Assembly (NCBI RefSeq): GCF_000576595.1
Contig: NZ_AWSA01000011.1
Coordinates: 1 to 64,000, forward strand
DNA length: 64,000 nucleotides
Direction: 5' to 3'
From: Intrasporangium oryzae NRRL B-24470
Lineage (GTDB): Bacteria; Actinomycetota; Actinomycetes; Actinomycetales; Dermatophilaceae
The translations under genes were made by a program, and so were the position numbers. The first letter of the stretch is position 1. Every line of letters begins with the position of its first letter. This document shows positions 19,205-27,444 of this stretch, one piece after another. The notes below the pieces were generated by a model, which worked only from the letters and a program-made list of their open reading frames with translations, searched no databases and was not told the origin of the DNA.

Positions 19205-20155
19205 TCACCGGGCACCGAGCGCCTGGCGGAGCGTGCTGGCCGCGAGACTCATGGCGCCGCGGGCGGCCTGGGTGTCGGCCAGGGCGTTGAGCATGACGAA
19301 GTCGTGGATGATCCCGCCGAATCGGACTGCGGTGACCGGCACGCCCGCCGCCCGGAGCTTGGAGGCGTACCGCTCGCCCTCGTCACGCAGGACGTCGGCC
19401 TCTCCGGTGATCACCAGAGCGGGCGGCAGCCCGGCCAGTTGCTCTGTCGTGGCCCGCAACGGCGACGCCGTGATCTGGGCCCGCTCGGCGGGGTCGGTCG
19501 TGTACTGGTCCCAGAACCACTCCATGGCATCGCGCCGCAGGAAGTAGCCCTCGGCGAACTCGTGGTAGGAGGGGGTGTCGAAGTTGGCATCAGTGACCGG
19601 GTAGAACAGCACCTGGTGGCGAAAGGCGACGCCACCCCGCTCCTTGGCCAGCAACGTCAGGGCGATCGTCATGTTGCCGCCGACACTGTCGCCGGCGACG
19701 GCGATTCGCTCCCCGTCCAGACCGAACTCGAGTCCGTGGGCGGCCACCCACTGGGCCACGGCGAAGCTCTCCTCGACGGCCGTGGGGTACCTCGCCCCCG
19801 GGGAGAGCGTGTAGTTGGGGAACACGACAGCCGCCTGGGTGCGAACGGCGAGCTCGCGGATGAGGCGATCGTGGGTGTGGCTGTTGCCGAACACCCACCC
19901 GGCGCCGTGCACGTAGACGATCACGGGAAGGCTCGCCGGCGAATGCTGCGGGCGCAGGATGCGCACCGACACCTCACCGGTCGGCCCCCCTGGAACGCGG
20001 GTGTCGACGATGTCGACGGGTTGCCTGGCGACGGTCCCGCTCTGGACGTCGTCGACGACCTGCCGCCCCTTTTCGGGGCCGAGGTCGAACAGGTACGGCG
20101 GGTTGGCAGTGGCATCACAGAACGCTTGGGCGGCTGGCTCGAGGTTGACAGACAT
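19205..20155 (-). CDS. HSL-type alpha/beta hydrolase (esterase)
   Basis: Carboxylesterase of the hormone-sensitive-lipase group, 316 residues. It has the HG-motif YVHGAGWVFGNSHTHDRLI forming the oxyanion hole, the nucleophile elbow VAGDSVGGNMT, the acid in GEADVLRDEGERYA, and the His in IIHDFVMLN. It also has the typical PNYTLSPGARYPTAVEE. The start is at 20155 (MSVNLEPAAQ); the upstream open frame is not conserved-looking. It is divergent from the SARP regulator with 272 bp between, where a 15-bp palindrome and the shared bipartite element lie, so it is a likely target of that regulator. Confidence 0.9.
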   Translation of the reverse strand: MSVNLEPAAQAFCDATANPPYLFDLGPEKGRQVVDDVQSGTVARQPVDIVDTRVPGGPTGEVSVRILRPQHSPASLPVIVYVHGAGWVFGNSHTHDRLIRELAVRTQAAVVFPNYTLSPGARYPTAVEESFAVAQWVAAHGLEFGLDGERIAVAGDSVGGNMTIALTLLAKERGGVAFRHQVLFYPVTDANFDTPSYHEFAEGYFLRRDAMEWFWDQYTTDPAERAQITASPLRATTEQLAGLPPALVITGEADVLRDEGERYASKLRAAGVPVTAVRFGGIIHDFVMLNALADTQAARGAMSLAASTLRQALGAR

Positions 20156-20238
20156 AGGGGCTTCTCCTTGGGGGACGGACGGCAGGGCCGCCTTCGAGGT
20201 GGGGTCATCACCGAGCGTGTTCCGGAGACCGACGTGAC

Positions 20239-20276
20239 CGCTTCTGTCAGATGACGGGGATGGTGACCGGGTCACC
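20239..20276 (-). promoter_or_regulatory. Bipartite element plus palindrome between esterase and SARP genes
   Basis: CGCTTCTGTCAGATGAC at 20239-20255 matches the DUF4331 upstream element at 16 of 17 positions. Seven bases on, GGTGACC-G-GGTCACC (20262-20276) is a perfect 7-bp-arm palindrome. The position in a divergent promoter suggests an operator. Confidence 0.6.
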
Positions 20277-20427
20277 CCGGCGGGCCACCCCGGCCGAGTG
20301 GGGACTCTCACCAGTGGTGGCGACGACGCGGAAAGATGGGTCGACAACGACTGCCCGGCGTCATCGCACGGCGCCGAAGGAGCTCCCCCTCTGTACGGCG
20401 TGCGGGTTCGCTCGGTACGTTGCCTGC

Positions 20428-23418
20428 ATGCTCGAGGTGCGGGTGCTGGGGCAGCTGCAGGTCGCGGTGAATGGAAACCTGATCAGCGTGACGGCACCCA
20501 TGCAGCGCGCCCTGCTGGCCTCGTTGGCGTTGGCGCGCGGGCACGTCCTGACCCGGGGGCAGCTCGTCGATGCGCTTTGGGCGAACCCGCCGGCCACCGC
20601 GGTGAACTCCGTCCAGCAGCACGTCTCGGCGCTGCGCGCCGGGCTCGGCCAGGAGGCGATCGTGACGGCGGGGGCCAGCTACCGGCTGAGGGTGGATCCG
20701 GTCTCGGTCGACGTAAGCCGGTTCCACGCCCTCGTCGCCGAGGCCCGGCGCCGCCGGAAAACGGGGGACGCGGCGGCAGCGTCTCGTCTGTTGTGGGAGG
20801 CCGTCGGGCTCTGGCGCGGCGCGGCGTTGGCCGACCTGCCCGACTGTCCGTTCGTAGCGCCGGCCCGAGCGGGTCTGGACGATGCCCTCCTGGCCGCCGA
20901 ACTGCTGCGGGTCTCGGTCGAGATCGAGATGGGGCACGCTGCCGCGGTAGTCGAGCGGGCCGGCGCGCTGGCTGCAGAGCACCCGTTCAACGAGTCGGCC
21001 GCCGAGCAGCTGATGCGGGCGCTGGCGGGAACGGGCCGAACCGCGGATGCCCTGGAAGTCTACGACCGGATCCGGGCCAGGCTGGTCGAAGAGCTTGGTA
21101 TGGATCCTGGGGAGCGGCTGCGCGCCACCCACGTCGCGGTGCTGGCCGCGGACCCGACGCTGGCAGCCCCCGCCGCCCCTCGGTGGTTGCCCGACACGGT
21201 CCCACGGCCCGCAAACGCCATGCTGGGTCGTGAGCCTGAGCTGACAGAGGTCGAACAGCTGCTGGCCGCTCCCGGGGTCGCGCTGATCACCCTGAGCGGG
21301 CCCGGCGGTGTGGGCAAGACCCGACTTGCTGTCGAGCTGGCCCTGCGGGCCGCAACCGACCGCGAGGTCGTCTACGTGGCCCTCGACGTGGTCCCGACCG
21401 CCGACCGCGTGCTGCCGACCGTAGCCGCCGCGCTCCAGCTCAGGGCCACGCCTGACGCGGACCTTGTGGCCGAGATCGCCAATGTCGTCCAGGGCCGTGA
21501 CCTGCTGCTGGTGCTCGACAACCTCGAGCATGTCATTCGCGTCGCGCCCGACCTGGCCCGGCTGCTCAGCCTTGCCCGGGGAGGGGTCCAGCTGCTGGTT
21601 ACCAGCCGCGAGTCCCTGAGGATCCGCGGTGAGCACCTCGTCCGAGTCAACCCACTCGCCACCGAGTTCTCGGGCCCGGACGACTCCGGTGACGGCGTCG
21701 GGCGTGCAGTGGCCGGAGCGACGCCGGCACCGGCCGTAGAGCTGTTCTGGCAGCGGGCCGAGGCTGCCAGCCCTGAGTTCCGCCGCGAGAACGACCCGGC
21801 CGCGGTGCGTGCGATCTGTGAGCGGCTGGACGGCCTTCCGCTCGCGATCGAGCTGGCGGCGGCCCGCGTCAACGTCCTGCCGCCGGAGCAGATGACCGAG
21901 CGCTTGTCGCACCGGCTGAGCCTGCTCACGACGGGCACCAGAGACGCCCCCCACCGGCAGCAGTCACTGCGGGCCTGCCTCGAGTGGAGCGTGGACCTGC
22001 TCACAGATCGCGAGCGGTGGCTCCTGGGGGTCAGTTCAGTGTTCGTCGGCGGACTAACGCTCGCCTCGCTGGAGGCAGTCTCCGCCGCAATCCTGCCCCA
22101 CGTGGACGCTGTGGCCGTCGTCGACTCCCTGGTCGCCAAGAGCCTGCTCAGACCGGTTTCCGACCGGGCCGGCACGAGGCTGTTCCTGCTCGAGACGGTG
22201 CGCGAGCTCGCGGCCGAGCTGCTGGAATCCTCCGGGGAGCGCCATGTGGTCAAGCTGGCCCACGCGCGCCACTTCCACGACCTTCTTGCCCAAGAGCCCA
22301 ACGCGTGCCTCTGGCCACCGCGCAACGCCCAGGAGCTGGCCGCCTGGACCGCAGAGCTGCCCAACGCACGAGCGGCGCTGCAGACCCTGGAGGAGACCGG
22401 CGCATCCCAGCTGCGCGCCGACCTGGCGGTTGCGCTGTTCAGCATCGCGCAGAACGGCGGTTTCATCGACGAGCTCGAGACCCACCTGACCGCCCTCCGG
22501 GCGTCACCCGACGTGGCGGTCGCGAGCCAAGTGGACCTCACGGGCGCGGCGGCCTGGCTCGCCGAGATGCGCGGCGAGACCGTCCGAGCGGGCCGTCTGC
22601 TCGACGCGGCGCTCGACCTGGTGGCGACGATGGTGCCGCCGAACCCTGCTCAGGAGGCGGTCCTGCACCAGTATGGCGCCGTCATCGCCTACCACCGCGG
22701 CGATTCCCGCCGCAGAGCCCTGGAGTCGGAGCTGGCCAAGTCCGCGGCCCTGGCCAGCGGCAACGAAGAGTTGATCGCCATCGTTGAGACCATCCAGCCG
22801 ATGACCGCGGGTGCTGGGTTCCTCGCCAGGGCCGAACGGGCCCTGAGCTCTGCTCGCCGCCACGACAACCAGATCGTCGAGTCCTACGCGCTGCTCGAGC
22901 TCAGCGAGGTCGCCCTGAACAGTGACCAGCCGGCGGTGCTGGCGCACGCGGAGCAATGGGGTCGCCGCGCGACTCAGATCGGCCTCCTCATGGGCGACGT
23001 CGTGCCGCAGGCGCGCGGCCTCAGCAACGCCGGCGCCGCGGTCCTGCTCGCCGGGGGGTCCTCGAGCCAGGCTGCCGCGGATCTGCGCACCTCTCTCCAG
23101 GGCGCCCGTCGCGTCGGAGACGTTGCGACCGAGATCGAGGATCTGCTCCGTCTGGCGGCCGTGGAGGGAGTGCGGGGCGCCACCGATAGAGCGAGGGTCC
23201 TGTACACGATGTGGCGTGCACTGGACGAGAAGGACGGGCCGAACGTCAGCTCGTCCAACCGGCGAATCATCGAGACGTTCCTGCCCCATCTGGCCGGCCA
23301 GCCGCTCGACGTGGACGACCCGGCGGCGCGCCTGACCCTGGCCGAAGCGGTCGAGGTTGCCCTCGCCGAGCGAACCATTCCAGACATCTCGGATGTTGGA
23401 GCCGGCCACCCGCGCTGA
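20428..23418 (+). CDS. AfsR/SARP-family transcriptional regulator with BTAD and NB-ARC domains
   Basis: A 996-residue regulator. Residues about 1-90 are an OmpR-type winged helix (LEVRVLGQLQVAV...RALLASLALARGHVLTRGQLVDALW). Residues about 95-245 are the bacterial transcriptional activator domain (BTAD). An NB-ARC ATPase follows, with P-loop GPGGVGKT at about 291-298, LLLVLDNLEHV and GLPLAIELAAARV. The rest is helical and TPR-like. SARPs bind 11-bp-spaced direct repeats and recruit RNA polymerase; such repeats lie upstream of the next gene. The ATG at 20428 starts exactly at the winged helix. CTG and TTG leucines dominate, unlike flanking chromosomal genes. Likely targets are the island genes. 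Confidence 0.92.
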   Translation: MLEVRVLGQLQVAVNGNLISVTAPMQRALLASLALARGHVLTRGQLVDALWANPPATAVNSVQQHVSALRAGLGQEAIVTAGASYRLRVDPVSVDVSRFHALVAEARRRRKTGDAAAASRLLWEAVGLWRGAALADLPDCPFVAPARAGLDDALLAAELLRVSVEIEMGHAAAVVERAGALAAEHPFNESAAEQLMRALAGTGRTADALEVYDRIRARLVEELGMDPGERLRATHVAVLAADPTLAAPAAPRWLPDTVPRPANAMLGREPELTEVEQLLAAPGVALITLSGPGGVGKTRLAVELALRAATDREVVYVALDVVPTADRVLPTVAAALQLRATPDADLVAEIANVVQGRDLLLVLDNLEHVIRVAPDLARLLSLARGGVQLLVTSRESLRIRGEHLVRVNPLATEFSGPDDSGDGVGRAVAGATPAPAVELFWQRAEAASPEFRRENDPAAVRAICERLDGLPLAIELAAARVNVLPPEQMTERLSHRLSLLTTGTRDAPHRQQSLRACLEWSVDLLTDRERWLLGVSSVFVGGLTLASLEAVSAAILPHVDAVAVVDSLVAKSLLRPVSDRAGTRLFLLETVRELAAELLESSGERHVVKLAHARHFHDLLAQEPNACLWPPRNAQELAAWTAELPNARAALQTLEETGASQLRADLAVALFSIAQNGGFIDELETHLTALRASPDVAVASQVDLTGAAAWLAEMRGETVRAGRLLDAALDLVATMVPPNPAQEAVLHQYGAVIAYHRGDSRRRALESELAKSAALASGNEELIAIVETIQPMTAGAGFLARAERALSSARRHDNQIVESYALLELSEVALNSDQPAVLAHAEQWGRRATQIGLLMGDVVPQARGLSNAGAAVLLAGGSSSQAAADLRTSLQGARRVGDVATEIEDLLRLAAVEGVRGATDRARVLYTMWRALDEKDGPNVSSSNRRIIETFLPHLAGQPLDVDDPAARLTLAEAVEVALAERTIPDISDVGAGHPR

Positions 23419-23483
23419 CTCCCGCGGGACGATCTCCCTGCCAGCCGAGGACCGCAGGCAAGACAGCGTGATGCCCGCCGACG

Positions 23484-23515
23484 TCCGTCAGCGGCCGTCA
23501 GCGGTCCGTCAGCGG
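23484..23515 (+). promoter_or_regulatory. Three direct repeats, candidate SARP-binding site upstream of the LuxR gene
   Basis: CCGTCAGCGG occurs at 23485-23494, 23495-23504 and 23506-23515, a spacing of 10 and 11 nt, about one DNA turn. SARP regulators are known to bind heptameric direct repeats spaced 11 bp and overlapping the -35 region. The tract lies 66 nt after the SARP gene and 147 nt before the LuxR gene. It may simply be a small tandem duplication. Confidence 0.6.
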
Positions 23516-23662
23516 TCGTTCAACGCTGATCGGGAGCATCGGGGGAACGGTGCTGGGACCCCGGAGCAAGGCCACGACGGGCCGACCAAGGCCAGACAGA
23601 CGCTCACCCCCAGGCCGCGGCACCTCAGTCAACCGACCATCATCAGGCGAGGGAGAAGCTCG

Positions 23663-26518
23663 ATGGCGCAGCCGAACTCCGACCCCGACCTTCGTAGCGC
23701 GCTGGTGGGCCGCGACCACGAACAAGACATCATGCGCGACTTCGTCTGCCGCCTCGAACAGACGGGGCACAGCCTGCGCCTGACGGGAGAACCGGGAATC
23801 GGCAAGACCGCCCTGCTGGAGGTGGCGGCCCGCGCGGCTGCGCGGCACGGCCACGCAGTCCTGCGCGCCGGCGGCGCCGAGCACGAGGCCGACCTGCCGT
23901 ACTCCACACTGCATCAGCTGCTCCTTCCGCTGTACGACCAGGTCGAGGGCCTCCCAGGGTGGGAGCGCATGGCGCTCCGGTCCGCCATCGCCGGCAGTGA
24001 CGAGCGCTCTGCCGGCCCGCTCGCGATCGGTCATGCAACGCTCACAGCGCTCCGGCGGCATGCGCAAACCGCAGGACTGCTCGTCATCGTCGACGACGTG
24101 TCCTGGCTGGACCGGGAGACGGCATCGGTGCTCGCGTTCGTGGCCCGGCGCCTGGAGGGAACCAGAATGGGCTTCCTCGCGGCCGGAAGGCCGGAGCGAG
24201 TCCCGGTGCTCGAGTTCCCCGGGACGGGCGAAGTGATGGTCCAACCGCTCGCAGACCCGGCCGCGAGGCTCTTGCTGGACCAGCACCATCCGCAACTGCC
24301 TCCGGACCTGCGGCGGCGCGTTCTTGCAGAGGCGAGAGGGAATCCCCTGGCACTGCTCGAGCTGCCGGCAGCCCTCCAGCGGCTCCAAGGAGCCCCGGCA
24401 GCAGCCGCCCTGGACAACTGGGTCCCCATGACAAGGCGCCTGCAGGCCGCGTTCGGTTCAGGGCTCAACACCATCTCAGAGCAGGCCCAGCGTCTGCTGC
24501 TGCTCGCGGCACTCGACGGCACCGGTGACCTGCGATGCCTGGCTGCGGCCGGAGCGCTGCAGGATGCGACGGGGTATCTGTCAGAAGCGGAGCGAGCAGG
24601 ACTTGCGTGCGTTGACGAGACGACCCATCGGATCGCCTTCACCCATCATCTGACGCGGTCGGCCGTCATCGCCGGCACGCGCTCGGCAGAGCGGCGGCGC
24701 GCTCACCAGGACCTGGCGAGGAGGTACCCGCACCAGTCAGAGCGGTACAGCTGGCACGTCGCGGCTGCAACGGTCGAGCCGGACGAGAGCGTTGCAGTCG
24801 CCCTCGAAGCCGCAGCGCAGCGCAGCCTGCGGCGCGGTGACTCCCGCAGCACGACGACCATGCTGGTGCGTGCGGCGCAGCTGAGCCCGTCTCCGCGAGA
24901 TCACGGTCGACGGATGGCAAAGGCGACCTACATCGGAGCCGAGGTCACAGGCGAGCTGGAGCGCGCCTCCGGCTGGCTGGCCAATTCCACCGTGACCGAC
25001 CCCGAGCCGGACGCATCGCTCCGGCTCGCCGCGTCCGCCGCACTGATCCTGCTCAGCGGTGACGGCGACCTCGACGTCGCGAACCGGCTGCTGTCGACAG
25101 CGCTCGGCACGGCTGAGGGCCGTCGCGGTATCGACCCGGAGGCACACCGGGACGCGCTGTACGCGCTGCAGCGGGTTTGCTGCTTCGGTGGACGCGGGGA
25201 CCTCTGGGAGAACTTCTTCCGCCACCTCGAACGCCTGTCCGACCCACCCGTCGAGCTCGTCATCGGCAGCCAGGCTCTGGCAGACCCAGCCCGATTGGCT
25301 CACTCCACGCTCCGCGAGCTGGACGGCGCCATCGCGGAGCTGACCACCGAGCTCGACCCGGCACGCATCGTCCGGGTCTCCACGACCGGCATGTTCGTCG
25401 ACCGGTCCGGTGACTGCCGACGCCCCTTGTGGAGGGTGGCCCGGGACGGCCGCGCCGGGGGCGCTGCCGGCTCCGCCGTCACCGCGCTCGCACTACTCGC
25501 ACAGGACGCGTTCCGCACCGGGGATTGGGAGGCCGCCGACCGTCTGGCCATGGAATCGGAGAAGTTGGCCGAAGCCTGCGGTGGCTACTGGAGCGTGACC
25601 GCTCGACAGGTCAGGGCCTTCCTCGCTGCCGCCCGTGGGGACTTGGACGCGGTCGGACAGCTCACGGACGAGCTCCGGCTGTGGGCCATCCCGCGCGGCA
25701 TCGGGGCCTCATCGTGGGCCCCGCGCTGCCTCGCCGCGATCGGCAGCGGCGACTTCGAGCTCGCCTACCAAGAAGCCACGGTGCCGGGGCCCGCCGGCGT
25801 TCTGCCCCACTGCGCCCCCTACGCCCTGTGGATGATCCTCGACCTCGTCGAGGCGGCGGTACGGACGGGACGTCAGTGCGAAGCGCACCAGCACGTTCGG
25901 GCCGTGGAAGAGGCGGGGCTCGCGGATCTGTCTTCGAGGCTGGCGCTCCTCGCGGGTGCAGCCTCCGCACTGACGGCACCGGATCACCGGTGCGCCGAGC
26001 TGTTCGAGTCTGCGCTGACCTTGCCCGAGGCGGGACGCTGGCCCTTCGAGCAGGCACGCGTGCAGCTGTTGTACGGCGAGCGGCTGCGCCGTCTGCACAG
26101 AGTCCGCGACGCTCGTGCACAGCTCGCGTCCGCGGTAAGCACCTTCCGCGATTTGGGCGCCGGTCCTTGGGTGAGCAGAGCCACCGCGGAGCTGGGTGCG
26201 ACCGGAGTGGCCGCACCTGGACCCGACCCGGCGGCCCCTGCGCGCTCCCTCACTCCGCAGGAGCGCAAGGTCGTCGAGCTCGCGGCCACCGGCTTGACGA
26301 ACAAGCAGATCGGGGAACGCCTTTTCCTGAGTGCGCGAACGGTGGGATTCCACCTGAGCCGGGCCTTTCCCAAGCTCGGAGTCGGCTCGCGCAGCGCCCT
26401 TCGCGACGCCCTGTCGAATACTCGGGCGACATCAGCGGCCGTCCCTCCGCGCTACACCACACCCAACCAGCTCATCGAGCGTAGCCGGGCAGGGTCCGGG
26501 TCCGCGTCGGTGATGTGA
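23663..26518 (+). CDS. Large ATP-binding LuxR-family (LAL-type) transcriptional regulator
   Basis: A 951-residue LAL regulator. The N-terminal AAA ATPase has Walker A GEPGIGKT (about 42-49) and Walker B LLVIVDDVSWLD. The long middle region is helical and TPR-like. The C-terminal LuxR helix-turn-helix is at about 862-919 (SLTPQERKVVELAATGLTNKQIGERLF then ARTVGFHLSRAF). Such proteins act as ligand- or nucleotide-responsive activators. The ATG at 23663 follows GGGAGAAG. It is downstream of the SARP gene on the same strand, after 244 bp holding three direct repeats, so the SARP may control it. The C-terminus has a 40-residue tail beyond the HTH. Confidence 0.92.
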   Translation: MAQPNSDPDLRSALVGRDHEQDIMRDFVCRLEQTGHSLRLTGEPGIGKTALLEVAARAAARHGHAVLRAGGAEHEADLPYSTLHQLLLPLYDQVEGLPGWERMALRSAIAGSDERSAGPLAIGHATLTALRRHAQTAGLLVIVDDVSWLDRETASVLAFVARRLEGTRMGFLAAGRPERVPVLEFPGTGEVMVQPLADPAARLLLDQHHPQLPPDLRRRVLAEARGNPLALLELPAALQRLQGAPAAAALDNWVPMTRRLQAAFGSGLNTISEQAQRLLLLAALDGTGDLRCLAAAGALQDATGYLSEAERAGLACVDETTHRIAFTHHLTRSAVIAGTRSAERRRAHQDLARRYPHQSERYSWHVAAATVEPDESVAVALEAAAQRSLRRGDSRSTTTMLVRAAQLSPSPRDHGRRMAKATYIGAEVTGELERASGWLANSTVTDPEPDASLRLAASAALILLSGDGDLDVANRLLSTALGTAEGRRGIDPEAHRDALYALQRVCCFGGRGDLWENFFRHLERLSDPPVELVIGSQALADPARLAHSTLRELDGAIAELTTELDPARIVRVSTTGMFVDRSGDCRRPLWRVARDGRAGGAAGSAVTALALLAQDAFRTGDWEAADRLAMESEKLAEACGGYWSVTARQVRAFLAAARGDLDAVGQLTDELRLWAIPRGIGASSWAPRCLAAIGSGDFELAYQEATVPGPAGVLPHCAPYALWMILDLVEAAVRTGRQCEAHQHVRAVEEAGLADLSSRLALLAGAASALTAPDHRCAELFESALTLPEAGRWPFEQARVQLLYGERLRRLHRVRDARAQLASAVSTFRDLGAGPWVSRATAELGATGVAAPGPDPAAPARSLTPQERKVVELAATGLTNKQIGERLFLSARTVGFHLSRAFPKLGVGSRSALRDALSNTRATSAAVPPRYTTPNQLIERSRAGSGSASVM

Positions 26519-26707
26519 GGGCGCGTGACCTCGGTGATCATGGCTGCTTTCTACGCAGTCGTGTCACGAAGTGAGGTCATGGGCTCGAGCCAGCCTATGG
26601 TCGGGTCTCGTTGCGGCTGGTCTCGCACAAGACAACGTGGCGGATGCCTCGAGTCTCTCTGTGTGCGTGGGTCGTTCACCGAGTCTTCTCCGCAGGTCCC
26701 GGCCCGC

Positions 26708-26890
26708 TCACGGTTGAGGGCGCACGGGGTGATGGACCGCGGTGAGGGCGTCGTACAGGTTGCTCGTTGCGCCGCCGCGGCTCGTCGTAGCGGCCAGGTG
26801 CCCTTCGGCGTCCCACGTGGTGTTCGGCGCCTTGGCCCCATTGCTCTGGCAGGGAACGGTGCTGATGTTGTCATTCCCTGGGTGGTCGCA
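26708..26890 (-). pseudogene. Fragment of an RHS/YD-repeat protein
   Basis: In one minus-strand frame, about 60 residues read CDHPGNDNISTVPCQSNG, then TTWDAEGHLAATT and GATSNLYDA. This is the spacing and wording of YD/RHS repeats (xYDAxGxLxxx). It has no start, is cut on its upstream side directly by the 37-bp repeat at 26894, and stops at 26708 after losing the pattern. It is a remnant of a large RHS toxin-type gene, the bulk of which is missing. Confidence 0.6.
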
Positions 26891-26893
26891 CAG

Positions 26894-26930
26894 GACGTAT
26901 GCCGCTGGGCCGGCCCGGCGGCCACCCGGC
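26894..26930 (+). repeat. Right copy of the 37-bp direct repeat
   Basis: It matches 15365-15401 at 34 of 37 positions, same orientation, and abuts the truncated RHS fragment. See the left copy for the shared motif. Confidence 0.8.
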
Positions 26931-27011
26931 CGTTGCGACCCCGCGGTCACATCCGCGGGTCGACAATCGTCATCGGTGACGACAGGTCCACCACGAGGAG
27001 GAGGCACGCTC

Positions 27012-27443
27012 ATGCTCGGCCGCAAGGACTACTCGCCCGACGAGGTCGCGACAGCCAAGGCCGCCGTCGCGACCCAGGTCGCCGCCTACCGCACGCTCGC
27101 CCACGCCGTCGATGCAGCACCGTCGGACGCCGGGGTCTCGTCCGCCCTCGAGGAGCTTGAACCGGTCCTCTTCACGAACATGGTGCTCGCCCTCGACCGC
27201 TTCTTCGTCCACCGCGTCCGCATGGTCGCCGGCAAGGACGGCAACCCGCTCAACGAGGTCGAGCTGCTGGCCGAGTCGATCATCGGCAACGAGGGGGTGC
27301 TCGAGAGCCTGAGCCCGATCAGGTACGTCCCGGCCGAGTCGACGCTCGGTCTCGAGGTCGGTGACCGGATCCGGCTCAGCGCAGACCAGTTCGAGAGGCT
27401 CGCCGACGCCTTCTTCGCCGAGCTCGAGCGCCGCTTCGTCTAG
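27012..27443 (+). CDS. Conserved-looking hypothetical protein
   Basis: A 143-residue soluble protein that I do not recognise. It opens MLGRKDYSPDEVATAKAAVATQVAAYRTLAHAV, an alpha-helical segment, followed by EELEPVLFTNMVLALDRFFVHRVRMVAGKDGNPLNEVELLAESI and a C-terminal LSADQFERLADAFFAELERRF. Fully helical secondary structure is likely; no cysteines, no membrane segment. Strong coding signs are GC-rich third positions and a ribosome site GAGGAGGAGGC before the ATG. It is the first gene right of the island and ends 1 nt from the stop of the convergent membrane gene at 27445. Confidence 0.75.
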   Translation: MLGRKDYSPDEVATAKAAVATQVAAYRTLAHAVDAAPSDAGVSSALEELEPVLFTNMVLALDRFFVHRVRMVAGKDGNPLNEVELLAESIIGNEGVLESLSPIRYVPAESTLGLEVGDRIRLSADQFERLADAFFAELERRFV

Positions 27444-27444
27444 G

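Larger units (their letters stand above)
26519..27011. other. Gene-free stretch at the right island edge
   Basis: Besides an RHS-like coding remnant (minus strand, 26708-26890) and the right direct repeat (26894-26930), I see no gene. 26519-26700 has no coding look, is comparatively AT-rich and is probably decayed sequence. Confidence 0.6.

Noticed and set aside
26519-26707. Possible further RHS coding downstream of the fragment
   Set aside because: No frame keeps a YD pattern beyond the stop at 26708; treated as decayed sequence.
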